Part shown: positions 26,641 through 35,436 of the stretch, in pieces
Numbering within the stretch: the stretch's first letter is position 1
How the letters are laid out: each line of letters begins with the position of its first letter
Source: Xanthomonas cassavae CFBP 4642
GTDB taxonomy: Bacteria > Pseudomonadota > Gammaproteobacteria > Xanthomonadales > Xanthomonadaceae
DNA length: 64,000 bases
NCBI RefSeq assembly: GCF_000454545.1
Contig: NZ_CM002139.1
Span: forward strand, 1,539,070 to 1,603,069
Direction of reading: 5' to 3'
Made by a program: the position numbers and the translations under genes
Notes under the pieces: model-generated
Database searches by the model: none
Seen by the model: the letters and a program-made list of their open reading frames with translations, nothing else
What the model was told of the DNA's origin: nothing

Positions 26641-26750
26641 AGGAGCGCACCCGGGCGCGACGAGGCTGTGCCGATAACGCCACGTCGCGCCCAGGTGCGT
26701 TCCTGCGCTGGAGTTATCGGCACAGCTCCGGTCGCGCCCGGGTGCGCTCC
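26641..26750. repeat. REP-like long palindromic element
   Basis: AGGAGCGCACCCGGGCGCGAC (split: AGGAGCGCACC / CGGGCGCGAC) plus GGCTGTGCCGATAAC on the left is mirrored by GTTATCGGCACAGCTCCGG and TCGCGCCCGGGTGCGCTCCT on the right, arms of nearly 38 nt. The loop holds another diverged half (GTCGCGCCCAGGTGCG). The same core recurs at 40242-40308, so this is a dispersed intergenic palindrome, located directly after the DUF2007 stop. Confidence 0.85.
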
Positions 26751-26884
26751 TTGTATCTGGACATGGCCGCCGAACAGCGGTATGTCTTCCGACTGATCAT
26801 CGGAGCAGATGCGGCAAGTCCATGCGCTCCTGAAGCTTCGAGCTTGTATCGTAGATCGGCTCCCGCATCTACGATGTGCGCGCA

Positions 26885-27349
26885 TCATTCCGGCTGACGC
26901 CATCCAGGTAGCGCGGCCTCCGGTGCGGCCAGTGCGCGCAGGCGTTTGAACAGCACCGTGGTTTCGGCCACGTTCCACACCCGCAGCGCCACCTCGAAGG
27001 TATCCAGCGGCTTGGTCAAAAAGTCCTTGGCGCCCAGGCCCAGGGCGCGATGACGTGCGCTGCGGCTGGGGTCGGCGGTGAGCACGATCACCGGCAAAAA
27101 ATGCTCCGGGTCGGACAGCCGCGCCAGTTGTTCCAGCAGCGCATAGCCGTCCAGCTCCGGCATCTTCAGGTCTAGCAGGATCAGATCCGGCGCGAAGGCC
27201 GACACCAGGCCCATCACCCGCTGCGGATCGGTGGTGGCGATGACCTGCTGGAAGCCTTCGCGTTGCAGCAGGTCCTCCAGCAGCCGCACATTGGCCGGCT
27301 CGTCATCGACGATGAGGATGCGGGAGCGGAGGATATCGTCGCGTGTCAT
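26885..27349 (-). CDS. Single-domain-type response regulator
   Basis: A 154-residue receiver protein: RILIVDDEPANVRLLEDLL (acidic pocket Asp-Asp), DLILLDLKMPELDGYALLEQL with the phosphoacceptor Asp near residue 60, PVIVLTADPS and GAKDFLTKPLD (Thr and Lys switch residues). About 30 residues follow the receiver (ETTVLFKRLRALAAPEAALPGWRQPE) without an output domain, like the receivers fused to HD-GYP or kinase modules but freestanding here. The ATGA overlap with the hybrid kinase (27346-27349) makes it the last gene of the three-gene signalling operon. Confidence 0.9.
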   Translation of the reverse strand: MTRDDILRSRILIVDDEPANVRLLEDLLQREGFQQVIATTDPQRVMGLVSAFAPDLILLDLKMPELDGYALLEQLARLSDPEHFLPVIVLTADPSRSARHRALGLGAKDFLTKPLDTFEVALRVWNVAETTVLFKRLRALAAPEAALPGWRQPE

Positions 27350-29256
27350 GCCAGCAACCTGTCGAGTACGGTGAAGAATTCCGCCACGTCGAGCGGTTTG
27401 GTCAGGTAGGCGCGCACGCCCTGGTTGCCGACGCGCGCCAGCGTGGCGCTGGTGGCATCGGCGCTGATCACCACCACCGGCAGCTGCACCGTGGCCGGTT
27501 GCGCCTGCAATTCGCGCAACAGCTCCTCGCCGTTGCCGTCGCTCAGGTGCAGGTCCAGCAGGATCAGGTCCGGCAGGCCGTGCTGCAGCAGCTCGCGCGC
27601 CTGCGCCAGGCTGGCCGCCTCCAGCAGTTGCCATTGCGGGCGGCGCTCGGTGAGCGTGCGGATCAGGGCCTGGTTGGACGGGTTGTCTTCGATGCTCAGC
27701 AAGCGGCACACGCCGCTGCCGCTGGTACTGGGCGGCAACAGCGTGCGCGCCGGTTCGCCGCGCTGCGGTTCGCCCTGTGGCAGCGAGATCCAGAAGCGCG
27801 CACCATCGCGGTGGCTGTCCACGCCGATCTGCCCGCCCATCGCCTCGATCAGCTTCTTGCTCAACGCCAGGCCCAGGCCGGTGCCTTCCACCGCCGAACG
27901 CTCGGCGCCCAGCCGCTCGAATGGCGTGAATAGGCGCTGGATCTGCGGCGGCGTCAGCCCCTGGCCCTGATCGGCCACGGTGATGCGCACCTGCTCGCCG
28001 TCCGCCTGCGCACTCACCTGCACGTGGCCGCCGGGGCAATTGAACTTGACGGCATTGGACAACAGGTTGAGCAGCACCTGACGCAGCCGCTGGGCGTCGG
28101 CGCGGACTGTCCACGCGCCTTCGACGGCTGGCGGCTGCAGGCGGATGCCATGCTTCTCGGCATCCGGTGCGATCAGGGCCAGCGCTTCGTGCACCGCCGC
28201 GTCCACCGGAACCGGCTCCGGGCTCAGATCCAGCTGGTCGGCCTCGATACGTGCGATGTCCAGCAGCTCGGTGATCAATCCGAGCAGATGCCGGCCGGCG
28301 CCCAGGATGTGCTGCAGATGGCGGCGGTGCCCGGGGTCGGGCAGATCCATGTCCAGCACCTGCGCATAGCCCAGGATCGCATTGAGCGGGGTGCGTAGTT
28401 CGTGGCTGCTGCGTGAGAGGAATTCGGTCTTTGCGCGGTTGGCGGTTTCCGCTTCGCGCCGTGCCAGCTGCGCTTCGGCGGCGCGTGCGGCCAGCAGTTC
28501 GCTGGCCTGCGCCAGGCGCTGCCCGACCTGGCCCAGTTCGTCGCCCGCGCGGGGCTGGGGGGCCAGCGGCAGGCCTTCGCCGAGCCGATCGGCATTGGCG
28601 GCCAGCGTGCGCAGGCGCCCGGACAGCGCCGAAGCGAACCAGGCCACCGCAAAGACCGCGCCCAGACCGCCGAGCATGGCCGCGCTCAGGGTGATGATCA
28701 GATTGCGCTGCCGCAGGCCTTGCGCCTTGGCAGTGCGCACCTGCAACTGTGCCGTTTCGTAATCGCGTAGTTCGCGCAGTTCCGCGCGCAGGATGTCGAG
28801 CTTGTATTTGCCGTCCCACAGCTGCCGGATCTCTTCCTCGCGGCTGAGGTCTGGCGCCAGCAGACGACGCCAGCCCTGCATTTTCTCGGCGAACAACGGT
28901 TTGATACGCGCAAAGCGCTGCGCCTGCACCGGGTCGGTGATGCGTTGCGAAAGCCGATCGGCCACCGGCTGCAGGCGTGGTTCGGCATAGCGATACGGTG
29001 TCAGGAATTCATCGCGGCGCACCAGCCGGTACCCACGCACGCCGGCCGCGGTTTCCGCCAGCAGCGCGTGCGCTTCGTACAGGTCGCTCAGCACTTCCAG
29101 GGTCTGGCGCACATCGTTTTCGGCGGCGATGTTCTGCCGCTCCACGCTGTAGATCGCCATCAGCGCGACCGCCAGCAACAGCAGCGGCAGGGTGACCACC
29201 GCCAGGCTCTTGCGGGTGATCGGCCAATCGTTCCAACGCACCGCCATTGCAGTCAT
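27346..29256 (-). CDS. Hybrid sensor histidine kinase (CHASE3-HAMP-HisKA-HATPase-REC)
   Basis: Membrane-bound hybrid kinase of 636 residues. The first transmembrane helix (SLAVVTLPLLLLAVALMAIYSV, ~16-37) leads to a CHASE3-like periplasmic helical sensor (ETAAGVRGYRLVRRDEFLTPY is the typical CHASE3 segment). The second helix (LIITLSAAMLGGLGAVFAVAWF, ~187-208) leads to HAMP, then HisKA (SSHELRTPLNAILG), HATPase with N (LLSNAVKF), G1 and G2 boxes (VADQGQGLTPPQ, GTGLGLALSKK) and a C-terminal receiver (DLILLDLHLSDGNG, VVVISADA, AYLTKPLD). It overlaps both neighbours by 4 nt. The stimulus is unknown. Confidence 0.93.
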   Translation of the reverse strand: MTAMAVRWNDWPITRKSLAVVTLPLLLLAVALMAIYSVERQNIAAENDVRQTLEVLSDLYEAHALLAETAAGVRGYRLVRRDEFLTPYRYAEPRLQPVADRLSQRITDPVQAQRFARIKPLFAEKMQGWRRLLAPDLSREEEIRQLWDGKYKLDILRAELRELRDYETAQLQVRTAKAQGLRQRNLIITLSAAMLGGLGAVFAVAWFASALSGRLRTLAANADRLGEGLPLAPQPRAGDELGQVGQRLAQASELLAARAAEAQLARREAETANRAKTEFLSRSSHELRTPLNAILGYAQVLDMDLPDPGHRRHLQHILGAGRHLLGLITELLDIARIEADQLDLSPEPVPVDAAVHEALALIAPDAEKHGIRLQPPAVEGAWTVRADAQRLRQVLLNLLSNAVKFNCPGGHVQVSAQADGEQVRITVADQGQGLTPPQIQRLFTPFERLGAERSAVEGTGLGLALSKKLIEAMGGQIGVDSHRDGARFWISLPQGEPQRGEPARTLLPPSTSGSGVCRLLSIEDNPSNQALIRTLTERRPQWQLLEAASLAQARELLQHGLPDLILLDLHLSDGNGEELLRELQAQPATVQLPVVVISADATSATLARVGNQGVRAYLTKPLDVAEFFTVLDRLLA

Positions 29257-29960
29257 AGCGCGAGTCCGGCTTGCACCGCGTACACCGCGGCCTGGGTGCG
29301 ATCTTTTACCTCAAGTTTCTGCAGGATGCGCTCCACGTGCACTTTCACCGTGCCGGGAGAAATCCCCAGTTCAGCTGCAAGGCCGGCATTGGTAAGCCCG
29401 CGCGGAAGCAATGACAGCACCTGTTTTTCGCGCTTGCTCAGCGCATTGAGGCGGTCGTCCTGCAGCACTTTGCGTCGGCGCGTGGCGACCGGCCTGGCCG
29501 GCTCGGCCACCATCGCCGGCAGCAGCAACGCGAAGGCCTGCAGTGCCTGCCCATCATCATTGCCAGGGGCGGGGCGGCCATCGTTCCATGCCACGCAGAC
29601 CATGCCCAGGGTGCTGCCGAGCGCGTGGATCGGCACCTTGGCTTCGCGGATGTCGGCCGGGCGCGGCGGCATCAGCCAGCTGGCTTCGTGACTGTCGCCG
29701 GCGGCGCTGGCGCCGGGTGGCAGGGCAAGCCCGCGGCTGGCGATCACCTGTGTGCGCGGCCCGCGCTGCGCCAGCACCGCGCCATGCTCCAGGCCCAGCA
29801 ACAGCAGCACGCGACCGAGCACCGCATCGCAGGCCTGTTCGGGGGTGTGCGCCTGGCGCAGCGCCACTGTGGCTTCCCAGAGCGCCTGCCAACGGGCGCT
29901 ATCGGAGGCATCGCGTCGAAGCGCCTGGCGCCAATCGCCAGCATTGATGGGGCTTTCCAT
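29253..29960 (-). CDS. LuxR-type regulator with GAF-like N-domain
   Basis: A 235-residue transcription factor. The C-terminus is a LuxR/NarL helix-turn-helix (LNALSKREKQVLSLLPRGLTNAGLAAELGISPGTVKVHVERILQKLEVKDRTQAAVYAVQ). The first ~150 residues (ATVALRQAHTPEQACDAVLGRVLLLLGLEHGAVLAQ ... VPIHALGSTLGMVCVAW) look like a GAF domain, so it may sense a small ligand rather than be phosphorylated by the kinase next to it. It is the first gene of the operon and its ATGA overlaps the kinase start (29253-29256). Confidence 0.88.
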   Translation of the reverse strand: MESPINAGDWRQALRRDASDSARWQALWEATVALRQAHTPEQACDAVLGRVLLLLGLEHGAVLAQRGPRTQVIASRGLALPPGASAAGDSHEASWLMPPRPADIREAKVPIHALGSTLGMVCVAWNDGRPAPGNDDGQALQAFALLLPAMVAEPARPVATRRRKVLQDDRLNALSKREKQVLSLLPRGLTNAGLAAELGISPGTVKVHVERILQKLEVKDRTQAAVYAVQAGLAL

Positions 29961-30085
29961 AGGGTCGCTCTAGGCCGATCAGCATATTTGAGTATATGCC
30001 AGACTGCAGAATTGTTGGGGTCGTTTGGTTTCGATACTGGGCTCGCCCTCTGAGGCACCCCCAACAGCCCACACGGAGATTCCCC

Positions 30086-30601
30086 ATGCGTCGCACACTG
30101 TCTTCCCTGGTTCTGGCTCTGGCTGCCGCCCCGGCCCTGGCGGGCGGCGTGATGCACTACACCGACAAGGCCAAGTTGCCGGCCGGCGGCGAAGAGCGCG
30201 AGGTCGCTGCGCTGTTCGATACCTGGAATGCGGCACTGGCATCAGGTAATCCGCACAAGGTGGCCGACCTGTACGCGCCCGATGGCGTGCTGCTGCCGAC
30301 GGTCTCCAACGAGGTGCGCGCGTCACGCGAGCAGATCGAAAAGTATTTCGAGATGTTTTTGACCAAGAAGCCACAGGGAGTGGTCAATTACCGCACCGTG
30401 CGCGTGCTCGATGACGACAGCGCGGTGGATGCGGGCGTGTACACCTTCACGCTGACCGACAAGGACGGCAAGAAGAGCAACGTGCAGGCACGCTACACCT
30501 TCGTGTACGAAAAGCGCGACGGCAAGTGGCTGATCATCAATCACCACAGCTCGGCGATGCCGGAAGTGGATACGCGCGCGGCGGTCGCCAAGACCAAGTA
30601 A
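30086..30601 (+). CDS. Secreted SgcJ/EcaC-type NTF2-fold protein
   Basis: A 171-residue exported protein. The signal peptide (MRRTLSSLVLALAAAPALAGG) is followed by an association-domain-like NTF2 fold: REVAALFDTWNAALASGNPHKVADLYAPDGVLLPTVSN, EQIEKYFEMFLTKKPQG, ARYTFVYEKRDGKWLIINHHSSAMP. The last motif (NHHSS) is typical of the CaMKII-association/SgcJ-EcaC family. Function is unknown, with ligand binding in the periplasm as a guess. It is divergent from the LuxR regulator gene (125-nt gap), which might control it. Confidence 0.8.
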   Translation: MRRTLSSLVLALAAAPALAGGVMHYTDKAKLPAGGEEREVAALFDTWNAALASGNPHKVADLYAPDGVLLPTVSNEVRASREQIEKYFEMFLTKKPQGVVNYRTVRVLDDDSAVDAGVYTFTLTDKDGKKSNVQARYTFVYEKRDGKWLIINHHSSAMPEVDTRAAVAKTK

Positions 30602-30697
30602 GGACCGCGCCGGTGCCACGCGCTGGCCGGGCAGGCTTGAAAGCCGCTCCGGCCGGCGCCATCCAGCAGGCAATCCTCACGATTGCGGAGTTGCACC

Positions 30698-31348
30698 ATG
30701 CTGGGAATCGGCGCTTTCAAACAACGCATGCCACGTCCGGGTGAAGCACTGCCAGGACGCGAGCAAGCGCTACCGCTGCACAACATGCACCTGATCCATG
30801 GGCATCCGTTGCGCGGTGACTTCACTGGCCTGGCCCAGGTGCAGTTCGGGCTCGGTTGCTTCTGGGGCGCAGAACGCAAGTTCTGGAGCGTGCCAGGGGT
30901 GTACACCACGGCAGTGGGGTATGCCGGGGGCGAGACGCCCAATGCCACCTATGGCGAAGTGTGTTCCGGGCAGACCGGGCATACCGAAGCGGTGCTGGTG
31001 GTGTACGACGAAGCGTCGGTGCCGTTTGCGCAGTTGCTGCGTACGTTCTGGGAAAGCCACGACCCCACCCAGGGCATGCAGCAGGGTAACGACGTCGGCA
31101 CGCAATACCGCTCGGCCATCTACTGCACCACGCAGGAGCAATACGACGCGGCCCTTGCCAGCCGCGATGCCTACCAGCAGCAGCTGACTGCGGCAGCGTA
31201 TGGCGCCATCACCACGGAGATCCGTTTCCCGGCACCTACGTTCTACTACGCAGAAGACGATCACCAGCAATACCTCGCCAAGCATCCCAATGGGTATTGC
31301 GGGCTTGGCGGAACGGGAGTGAGCTGCCCGATCGGGCTGGATGCCTGA
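30698..31348 (+). CDS. msrA: Peptide-methionine (S)-S-oxide reductase MsrA
   Basis: Repairs methionine S-sulfoxide in proteins. The 216-residue protein has the catalytic GCFWGAER with Cys54, then [31 protein letters not shown], the [26 protein letters not shown] block and a C-terminal [13 protein letters not shown] with two cysteines that can serve as resolving residues. The ~45-residue extension before the catalytic domain resembles E. coli MsrA. Start ATG 30698 has GCGGAG upstream. A strong terminator follows at 31476. Confidence 0.95.
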   Translation: MLGIGAFKQRMPRPGEALPGREQALPLHNMHLIHGHPLRGDFTGLAQVQFGLGCFWGAERKFWSVPGVYTTAVGYAGGETPNATYGEVCSGQTGHTEAVLVVYDEASVPFAQLLRTFWESHDPTQGMQQGNDVGTQYRSAIYCTTQEQYDAALASRDAYQQQLTAAAYGAITTEIRFPAPTFYYAEDDHQQYLAKHPNGYCGLGGTGVSCPIGLDA

Positions 31349-31475
31349 CGGAAAGGCGGGCCGGATTGAAACGCTGCCAACCACGTGATCGTGGCAGCGC
31401 GCCGATGGCCAATAGTGACCGGCAGCGTTATCACGATCGGGCAGCGCATGGGAGTGCATGCCAGGCAACTTGAAT

Positions 31476-31508
31476 GGCTACGTCGGAGACGACGTGGCCA
31501 TCTTTTTT
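31476..31508 (+). terminator. Rho-independent terminator downstream of msrA
   Basis: GGCTACGTCG (31476-31485), loop GAGA, CGACGTGGCC (31490-31499; one T-G wobble) and then ATCTTTTTT. It has a ten-pair stem and a six-T run on the plus strand. It lies 128 nt after the msrA stop and just before the convergent DJ-1 gene. Confidence 0.88.
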
Positions 31509-31548
31509 GCATGAATGTCACGTGGCGCGGCCGATTACACCGGCTGCA

Positions 31549-32118
31549 TCAGACGAATTCGCCGGCAAACATGCCACGCAGCTGTGCAAGCGTATCGGTG
31601 CGTTCGGGGTGCAGCAGACGCATGCAGGCCAGTGCAAATCCCACCGGGCTGGTGCCGGGTGCAGTGATCGTGCTGTCGGCGGTCACGACTTTTTCGTGCC
31701 GGAACTGGTGGGCGCCTGCGTATGGCACCACGTTTTCCTGCAGAAAGGCCAGTGAATTGCTGGTGTGGGCGCGGTCGTCGAGCAGCCCGGCGTAAGCCAA
31801 TGCGATGGTGGCGCCGCAGATCGCTGCGACCGGGCGCTGCTGCCTCACGCGTTCAACCAGCAATCCGCTCAGGCCCGGGATTTCGCCGGCCTGCCAACGT
31901 TCGCTGCCGGGCAGGATCCACAGGTCCGCCTCCAGCGGCGCAAGATCCGAGAGTGCGAATTCTGGCGTGATACGCAGCCCGCCGATGGACTGCACCGGCT
32001 GCCCGTCGATGCTGGCAATGGCCACCTGGTCGCCGAACCACTCGCGCGCTGCCGGCAGCACCACGCCGATTTCCCAGTCGGCCACGCCGTCGACCATCAC
32101 CACTGCAATGTTTGCCAT
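31549..32118 (-). CDS. DJ-1/PfpI-family protein
   Basis: A 189-residue Rossmann-like protein with the nucleophile elbow VAAICGATIALAYAG (Cys101) and Glu in the DGVADWEIGVV start, as in DJ-1/ThiJ/PfpI proteins. The family includes glyoxalases, chaperones, amidotransferase-like enzymes and redox sensors; the subgroup with 'YxGAHxFRHEKVVTAD' and a C-terminal GFALACMRLL helix is usually annotated only as type-1 glutamine-amidotransferase-like. It lies opposite msrA, with the terminator between. ATG 32116-32118. Confidence 0.87.
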   Translation of the reverse strand: MANIAVVMVDGVADWEIGVVLPAAREWFGDQVAIASIDGQPVQSIGGLRITPEFALSDLAPLEADLWILPGSERWQAGEIPGLSGLLVERVRQQRPVAAICGATIALAYAGLLDDRAHTSNSLAFLQENVVPYAGAHQFRHEKVVTADSTITAPGTSPVGFALACMRLLHPERTDTLAQLRGMFAGEFV

Positions 32119-32530
32119 TGTCCGCTACGCCAGTTGAGGTCTCCGGATTCTAGGCACTGCGCGCGTGGCGATTGTAAGCAAGGTGTGCAGACCGGCGGGT
32201 GGAGTGGCGGGCTTGCGGCCTGGCCCCTTGGCTGCTCGAACGCAGGGAGCCTGCGAGAGACGCGCGCAGTAGCGGATGGCAACGCGGTGCGAGGCACAGT
32301 GTCGATCAACTCCGTCGCGTTAGCTGCTTTCCCTCAAGCGACAGCACGGGTCAGCGCTGGTCACGGGCGTGATGCAGCGGCAGCGACGTGCGGGCGTTGC
32401 ATTGGATGCGCGGCCGCCGTGTCCAGCCAGGCTTGAACACGGCAGTGCGATCTCCGCGGCATCTCCGAAAACGACAACGCCCGCAGCATCGGCTGCGGGC
32501 GTTGATGGTCGCACGTGTTCGCTGAGGCGA
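32119..32530. other. Non-coding interval between DJ-1 and transaldolase genes
   Basis: No gene is supported in these 412 nt. The right end (32465-32504) carries the transaldolase terminator; the left end must hold the DJ-1 gene promoter on the minus strand. No repeat element is seen. Confidence 0.6.
32465..32504 (-). terminator. Intrinsic terminator of the transaldolase gene
   Basis: CAACGCCCGCAGC (32475-32487), loop ATCG and GCTGCGGGCGTTG (32492-32504) form a perfect 13-bp stem 27 nt after the stop of tal. On the minus strand the stem is followed by TCGTTTTCG, a short T-run. Confidence 0.8.
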
Positions 32531-33499
32531 TCAGCCGGCGAGTTTGTCGGCAATGGTCTTGCGCAGGGCCTGCAGGTCCTTGGCGAAGGTCTCGATGCCG
32601 CCGGCCAGCTTTTCGGTGGCCATCGGGTCGGCGGCCAGGTCGGTGGCGAAGCTGTCGGCGTTGATCGGGGCGATCTGCGCGTTGTCGGCCTTGGCCGGCG
32701 AGAGCTTGCGCGGCAACTCGCCGTGTTCGGCGTCGAGCTTTTCCAGCAGGTCCGGCGAGATGGTCAGGCGGTCGCAGCCGGCCAACGCTTCGATCTGCGC
32801 GGTGGAGCGGAACGAGGCCCCCATCACCACGGTGGACGACCCGCGGCGCTTGAATGCGTCGTACACGGTGCGCACGAACACTACGCCCGGGTCTTCGTCG
32901 ATGCTGGCCGGGGTCTGACCCTGGGCAACGTAGTAATCCAGGATACGGCCCACGAACGGGGAGATCAGGAACACGCCCGCCTCGGCACAGGCCAGCGCCT
33001 GCGAATGGTTGAAGATCAGCGTCAGGTTGCAGTCGACGCCCTCACGCTGCAGCTGGCGCGCGGCTTCGATGCCTTCCCAGGTGGCAGCGATCTTGATCAG
33101 GATCTTGTCCTTGGACACGCCCCGCTCGGCGTACATCGCGATGAACTTGCGCGCCTTGGCGATGGTGGCCTGGGTGTCGTGGGCCAGGTCGGCGTCGACC
33201 TCGGTGGAGACGCGGCCGGGGACCAGCTCGGCCAGCCTGACGCCGACGCCGATAGTGAGGCGGTCGGCCACTTCGTTGACGGTGGCGGTGCGGTCTTCGC
33301 CGCCATGCTCGTGGCCCCAGGCCAGCTCGCGCTCGATCAGGTCGGCATAGACCGGCAGGTCCAGCGCCTTTTTGACCAGGGTGGGATTGGTCGTGCAGTC
33401 GACCGGCTTCAGGCGCTTGATGGCGTCGTAATCGCCGGTATCGGCGACGACCACGGACAGGTCGCGCAGTTGGGCAAGCTTGGAGGGGGATACAGTCAT
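32531..33499 (-). CDS. tal: Transaldolase (TalB type)
   Basis: Pentose-phosphate enzyme moving a dihydroxyacetone unit between sedoheptulose-7-P/glyceraldehyde-3-P and erythrose-4-P/fructose-6-P. The 322 residues carry the N-terminal signature [13 protein letters not shown] (residues 33-45), the Schiff-base lysine in [12 protein letters not shown] (Lys136), [29 protein letters not shown] and [26 protein letters not shown]. This is the long classical (TalB) form. It has its own terminator. ATG 33497-33499. Confidence 0.96.
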   Translation of the reverse strand: MTVSPSKLAQLRDLSVVVADTGDYDAIKRLKPVDCTTNPTLVKKALDLPVYADLIERELAWGHEHGGEDRTATVNEVADRLTIGVGVRLAELVPGRVSTEVDADLAHDTQATIAKARKFIAMYAERGVSKDKILIKIAATWEGIEAARQLQREGVDCNLTLIFNHSQALACAEAGVFLISPFVGRILDYYVAQGQTPASIDEDPGVVFVRTVYDAFKRRGSSTVVMGASFRSTAQIEALAGCDRLTISPDLLEKLDAEHGELPRKLSPAKADNAQIAPINADSFATDLAADPMATEKLAGGIETFAKDLQALRKTIADKLAG

Positions 33500-33550
33500 G
33501 CGGGTTCTCTCGAATCGTGGAACGGGTCGGGGATGGCGCAGCGCGCTACG

Positions 33551-33991
33551 TTAGCGCGCCGCGCGCTGGAAGTCGCCCGCGGCGGCGGGTTGATCGTGCA
33601 CGGCCTGCACGCGCAGGCGCAGGTTGCGCCCGTCCGGCGTGCGCCAGTCGATGCTCTGGCCGACCGACAGGCCAAGCAGCGCGCTGCCGACCGGCGCCAG
33701 CACCGAGATGCGGCCCTGCTGGACATCGGCCTCCTGCGGGTATACGAGGGTGAGCGTATGCCGTTCGTCGTGCAGCTCATCCTCGCAATCGATGCGCGAG
33801 TGCATGGTGACGACATCGCCGGGAATCTGGTCGGGCGGCAGCACGCGTGCGCGGCCCAGTTCGTCGCTCAGCGCAGTGGCGGCGGGATGCTTGTTGAACG
33901 CGGGGGAATCGAGCAAGGCCTCAAGCCGGGCGAGGTCGTGGCTGGAGACAAGGATGGATGGCGGCAAGCCGCTATGATGTTGCGAAGTCAT
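33551..33991 (-). CDS. rnk: Regulator of nucleoside diphosphate kinase (GreA/GreB C-terminal fold)
   Basis: A 146-residue protein with a short helical N-part (SILVSSHDLARLEALLDSPAFNKHPAATALSDELGRARVL) and a C-terminal FKBP-like GreA/B domain (DVVTMHSRIDCEDELHDERHTLTLVYPQEADVQQGRISVLAPVGSALLGLSVGQSIDW). This is the layout of Rnk, which binds RNA polymerase near the secondary channel. ATG 33989-33991 precedes MTSQHHSGLPPS; longer readings enter the non-coding region. It is 51 nt upstream of tal on the same strand. Confidence 0.85.
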   Translation of the reverse strand: MTSQHHSGLPPSILVSSHDLARLEALLDSPAFNKHPAATALSDELGRARVLPPDQIPGDVVTMHSRIDCEDELHDERHTLTLVYPQEADVQQGRISVLAPVGSALLGLSVGQSIDWRTPDGRNLRLRVQAVHDQPAAAGDFQRAAR

Positions 33992-34404
33992 GGCACTCTC
34001 CTGACGAAGACGGCCCGCCGGAATGGCAGGCAGCACCGGCAAGATGAGGGCGCGGTGGATCGATCGCAATGCAGCGCCTGAAGAGTGCAGGCCTTCAATG
34101 CTGCAAGCAGGGCGGCGATCGCCGATGAGCCCGCTGCCTGATCGGTACCGCACGCAATCAGACAATCAGATCCGGCTGGCAAGCTCAGAAGGGTTACGCG
34201 AGCGACAGCATACAACCGTACCGCGGCGCGCCGAGCCACCGACACACCATCGCGATGCATTGCATCACGACACGCGATTTGCCTGTAGCAGACAAAGAAA
34301 AAAGCGACGCTCCCGCGCCGCTTCTTCAATTCCAGACAACCCCGCGCAAACCGGCCGCAGCCGTGTTGCGCTTTTTCAATTCCCGATTCCCGATTCCCGA
34401 TTCC
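33992..34404. other. 413-nt non-coding interval between oxyR and rnk
   Basis: No coding region is supported. It carries the GATTCCC triplet that starts at 34385 right after the oxyR stop, the oxyR terminator (34298-34322) and, nearer 33992, the presumed rnk promoter. In some described xanthomonads oxyR is followed by a further reading frame; I do not see one here. Confidence 0.65.
34298..34322 (-). terminator. Rho-independent terminator of the ahpC-ahpF-oxyR cluster
   Basis: On the minus strand AGCGGCGC, loop GGGA and GCGTCGCT (one G-T wobble) are followed directly by TTTTTTC. The genomic positions are GCGCCGCT 34315-34322, AGCGACGC 34303-34310 and the A-run from 34298. It lies about 85 nt past the oxyR stop. 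Confidence 0.85.
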
Positions 34405-34405
34405 C
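34385..34405. repeat. (GATTCCC)3 heptamer repeat touching the oxyR stop
   Basis: Three perfect GATTCCC copies (34385-34391, 34392-34398, 34399-34405), preceded by a partial AATTCCC. The last base is also the last base of the oxyR TAG stop (34405-34407, minus strand). It is the same unit as at 19526-19546. Confidence 0.9.
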
Positions 34406-35346
34406 TAAGCGGCCACCGCCTTCGGCCCGGTCGCAGGCTGTTCCAACGCAAACAGGTCCGGCGGCAGTTCCTTGAACAACTGCGAGAGCTGCTCCAGGAA
34501 CGCGGTCATGGCCGAGCTGCGACGCCAGGCCATCGCAATGCGGCGGCTGGGCTGCTTGTCTTCGCGGAAGCGGATCAGGCGGATATTTTCCGACCGCGCA
34601 ACCGGCGGCTTGATCGCCAGCAGCGGCAGCAGCGTCACACCGACATTGGCGGCGACCATCTGACGCAGGGTTTCCAGACTGGTGGCCTGGAATTCGGATT
34701 TCTCCAATGCACCGGCCAGGTGGCAGACATCCAGCGCCTGGTCGCGCAGGCAGTGGCCGTCTTCCAGCAACAACAGGCGCTGTTCGGACAGATCGTCCAG
34801 CGTCATGCTGTCGTGGCGCGCCAGCGGATGGCCTTCCGGTACCGCCAGCACGAAGGGTTCTTCAAACAGGAACTCGGCATGCAGCTGATCGTCCTGCAAC
34901 GGCAGCGCCAGCAGCGCGGCGTCCAGACGACCTTCGCGCAACTGGTGCATCAACTGGTCGCTCTTTTCTTCGATCAGCAACAACTCCAGGCGCGGGAACC
35001 GCTCGCGGATGCGCGGCACCACATGCGGCAACAGATACGGTGCCAGGGTGGGAAAGATGCCCAGCCGCACGGTGCCCGCTTCCGGGTCCTGGCTGCGGCG
35101 TGCGGCTTCCTTCATCTGCTCCACTTCGGCCACGATGCCGCGTGCACGCATGGCCGCCTCACGGCCGGCCGGGGTCAGCATCACCTTGCGCGGTGCGCGT
35201 TCCACCAGCGGCACGCCAAGCTCGTCTTCGAGTTTCTTGATCTGTGTGGACAGCGTCGGTTGACTGACGAAGCAGGCCGTCGCAGCACGGCCGAAATGCT
35301 TGTGGTCGGCCAGGGCGACCAGATATTTCAGGTCACGCAGATTCAT
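34405..35346 (-). CDS. oxyR: Hydrogen-peroxide sensing regulator OxyR
   Basis: LysR-type activator of 313 residues. The helix-turn-helix is MNLRDLKYLVALADHKHFGRAATACFVSQPTLSTQIKKLEDELGV; the redox cysteines are Cys199 (DGHCLRDQ) and Cys208 (LDVCHL), at the same numbers as in E. coli OxyR, so the peroxide-formed disulphide switch should work. It lies downstream of ahpF on the same strand (90-nt gap), the known Xanthomonas ahpC-ahpF-oxyR arrangement. A hairpin (CGCCCGGC-ATG-GCCGGGCG, 35402-35420) in that gap may process or terminate part of the ahpF transcript. Confidence 0.96.
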   Translation of the reverse strand: MNLRDLKYLVALADHKHFGRAATACFVSQPTLSTQIKKLEDELGVPLVERAPRKVMLTPAGREAAMRARGIVAEVEQMKEAARRSQDPEAGTVRLGIFPTLAPYLLPHVVPRIRERFPRLELLLIEEKSDQLMHQLREGRLDAALLALPLQDDQLHAEFLFEEPFVLAVPEGHPLARHDSMTLDDLSEQRLLLLEDGHCLRDQALDVCHLAGALEKSEFQATSLETLRQMVAANVGVTLLPLLAIKPPVARSENIRLIRFREDKQPSRRIAMAWRRSSAMTAFLEQLSQLFKELPPDLFALEQPATGPKAVAA

Positions 35347-35436
35347 GTGCAGCAGCCCTCAAGGCGGTGACGGGTAACGACTGACGCGTGATGCAGCTTA
35401 GCGCCCGGCATGGCCGGGCGATGGCTGTCGTTGCGC

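Noticed and set aside
32119..32530. Plus-strand reading frames across the DJ-1/transaldolase interval
   Set aside because: Arginine/alanine-rich shadow frames typical of GC-rich antisense DNA, without start context or motif.
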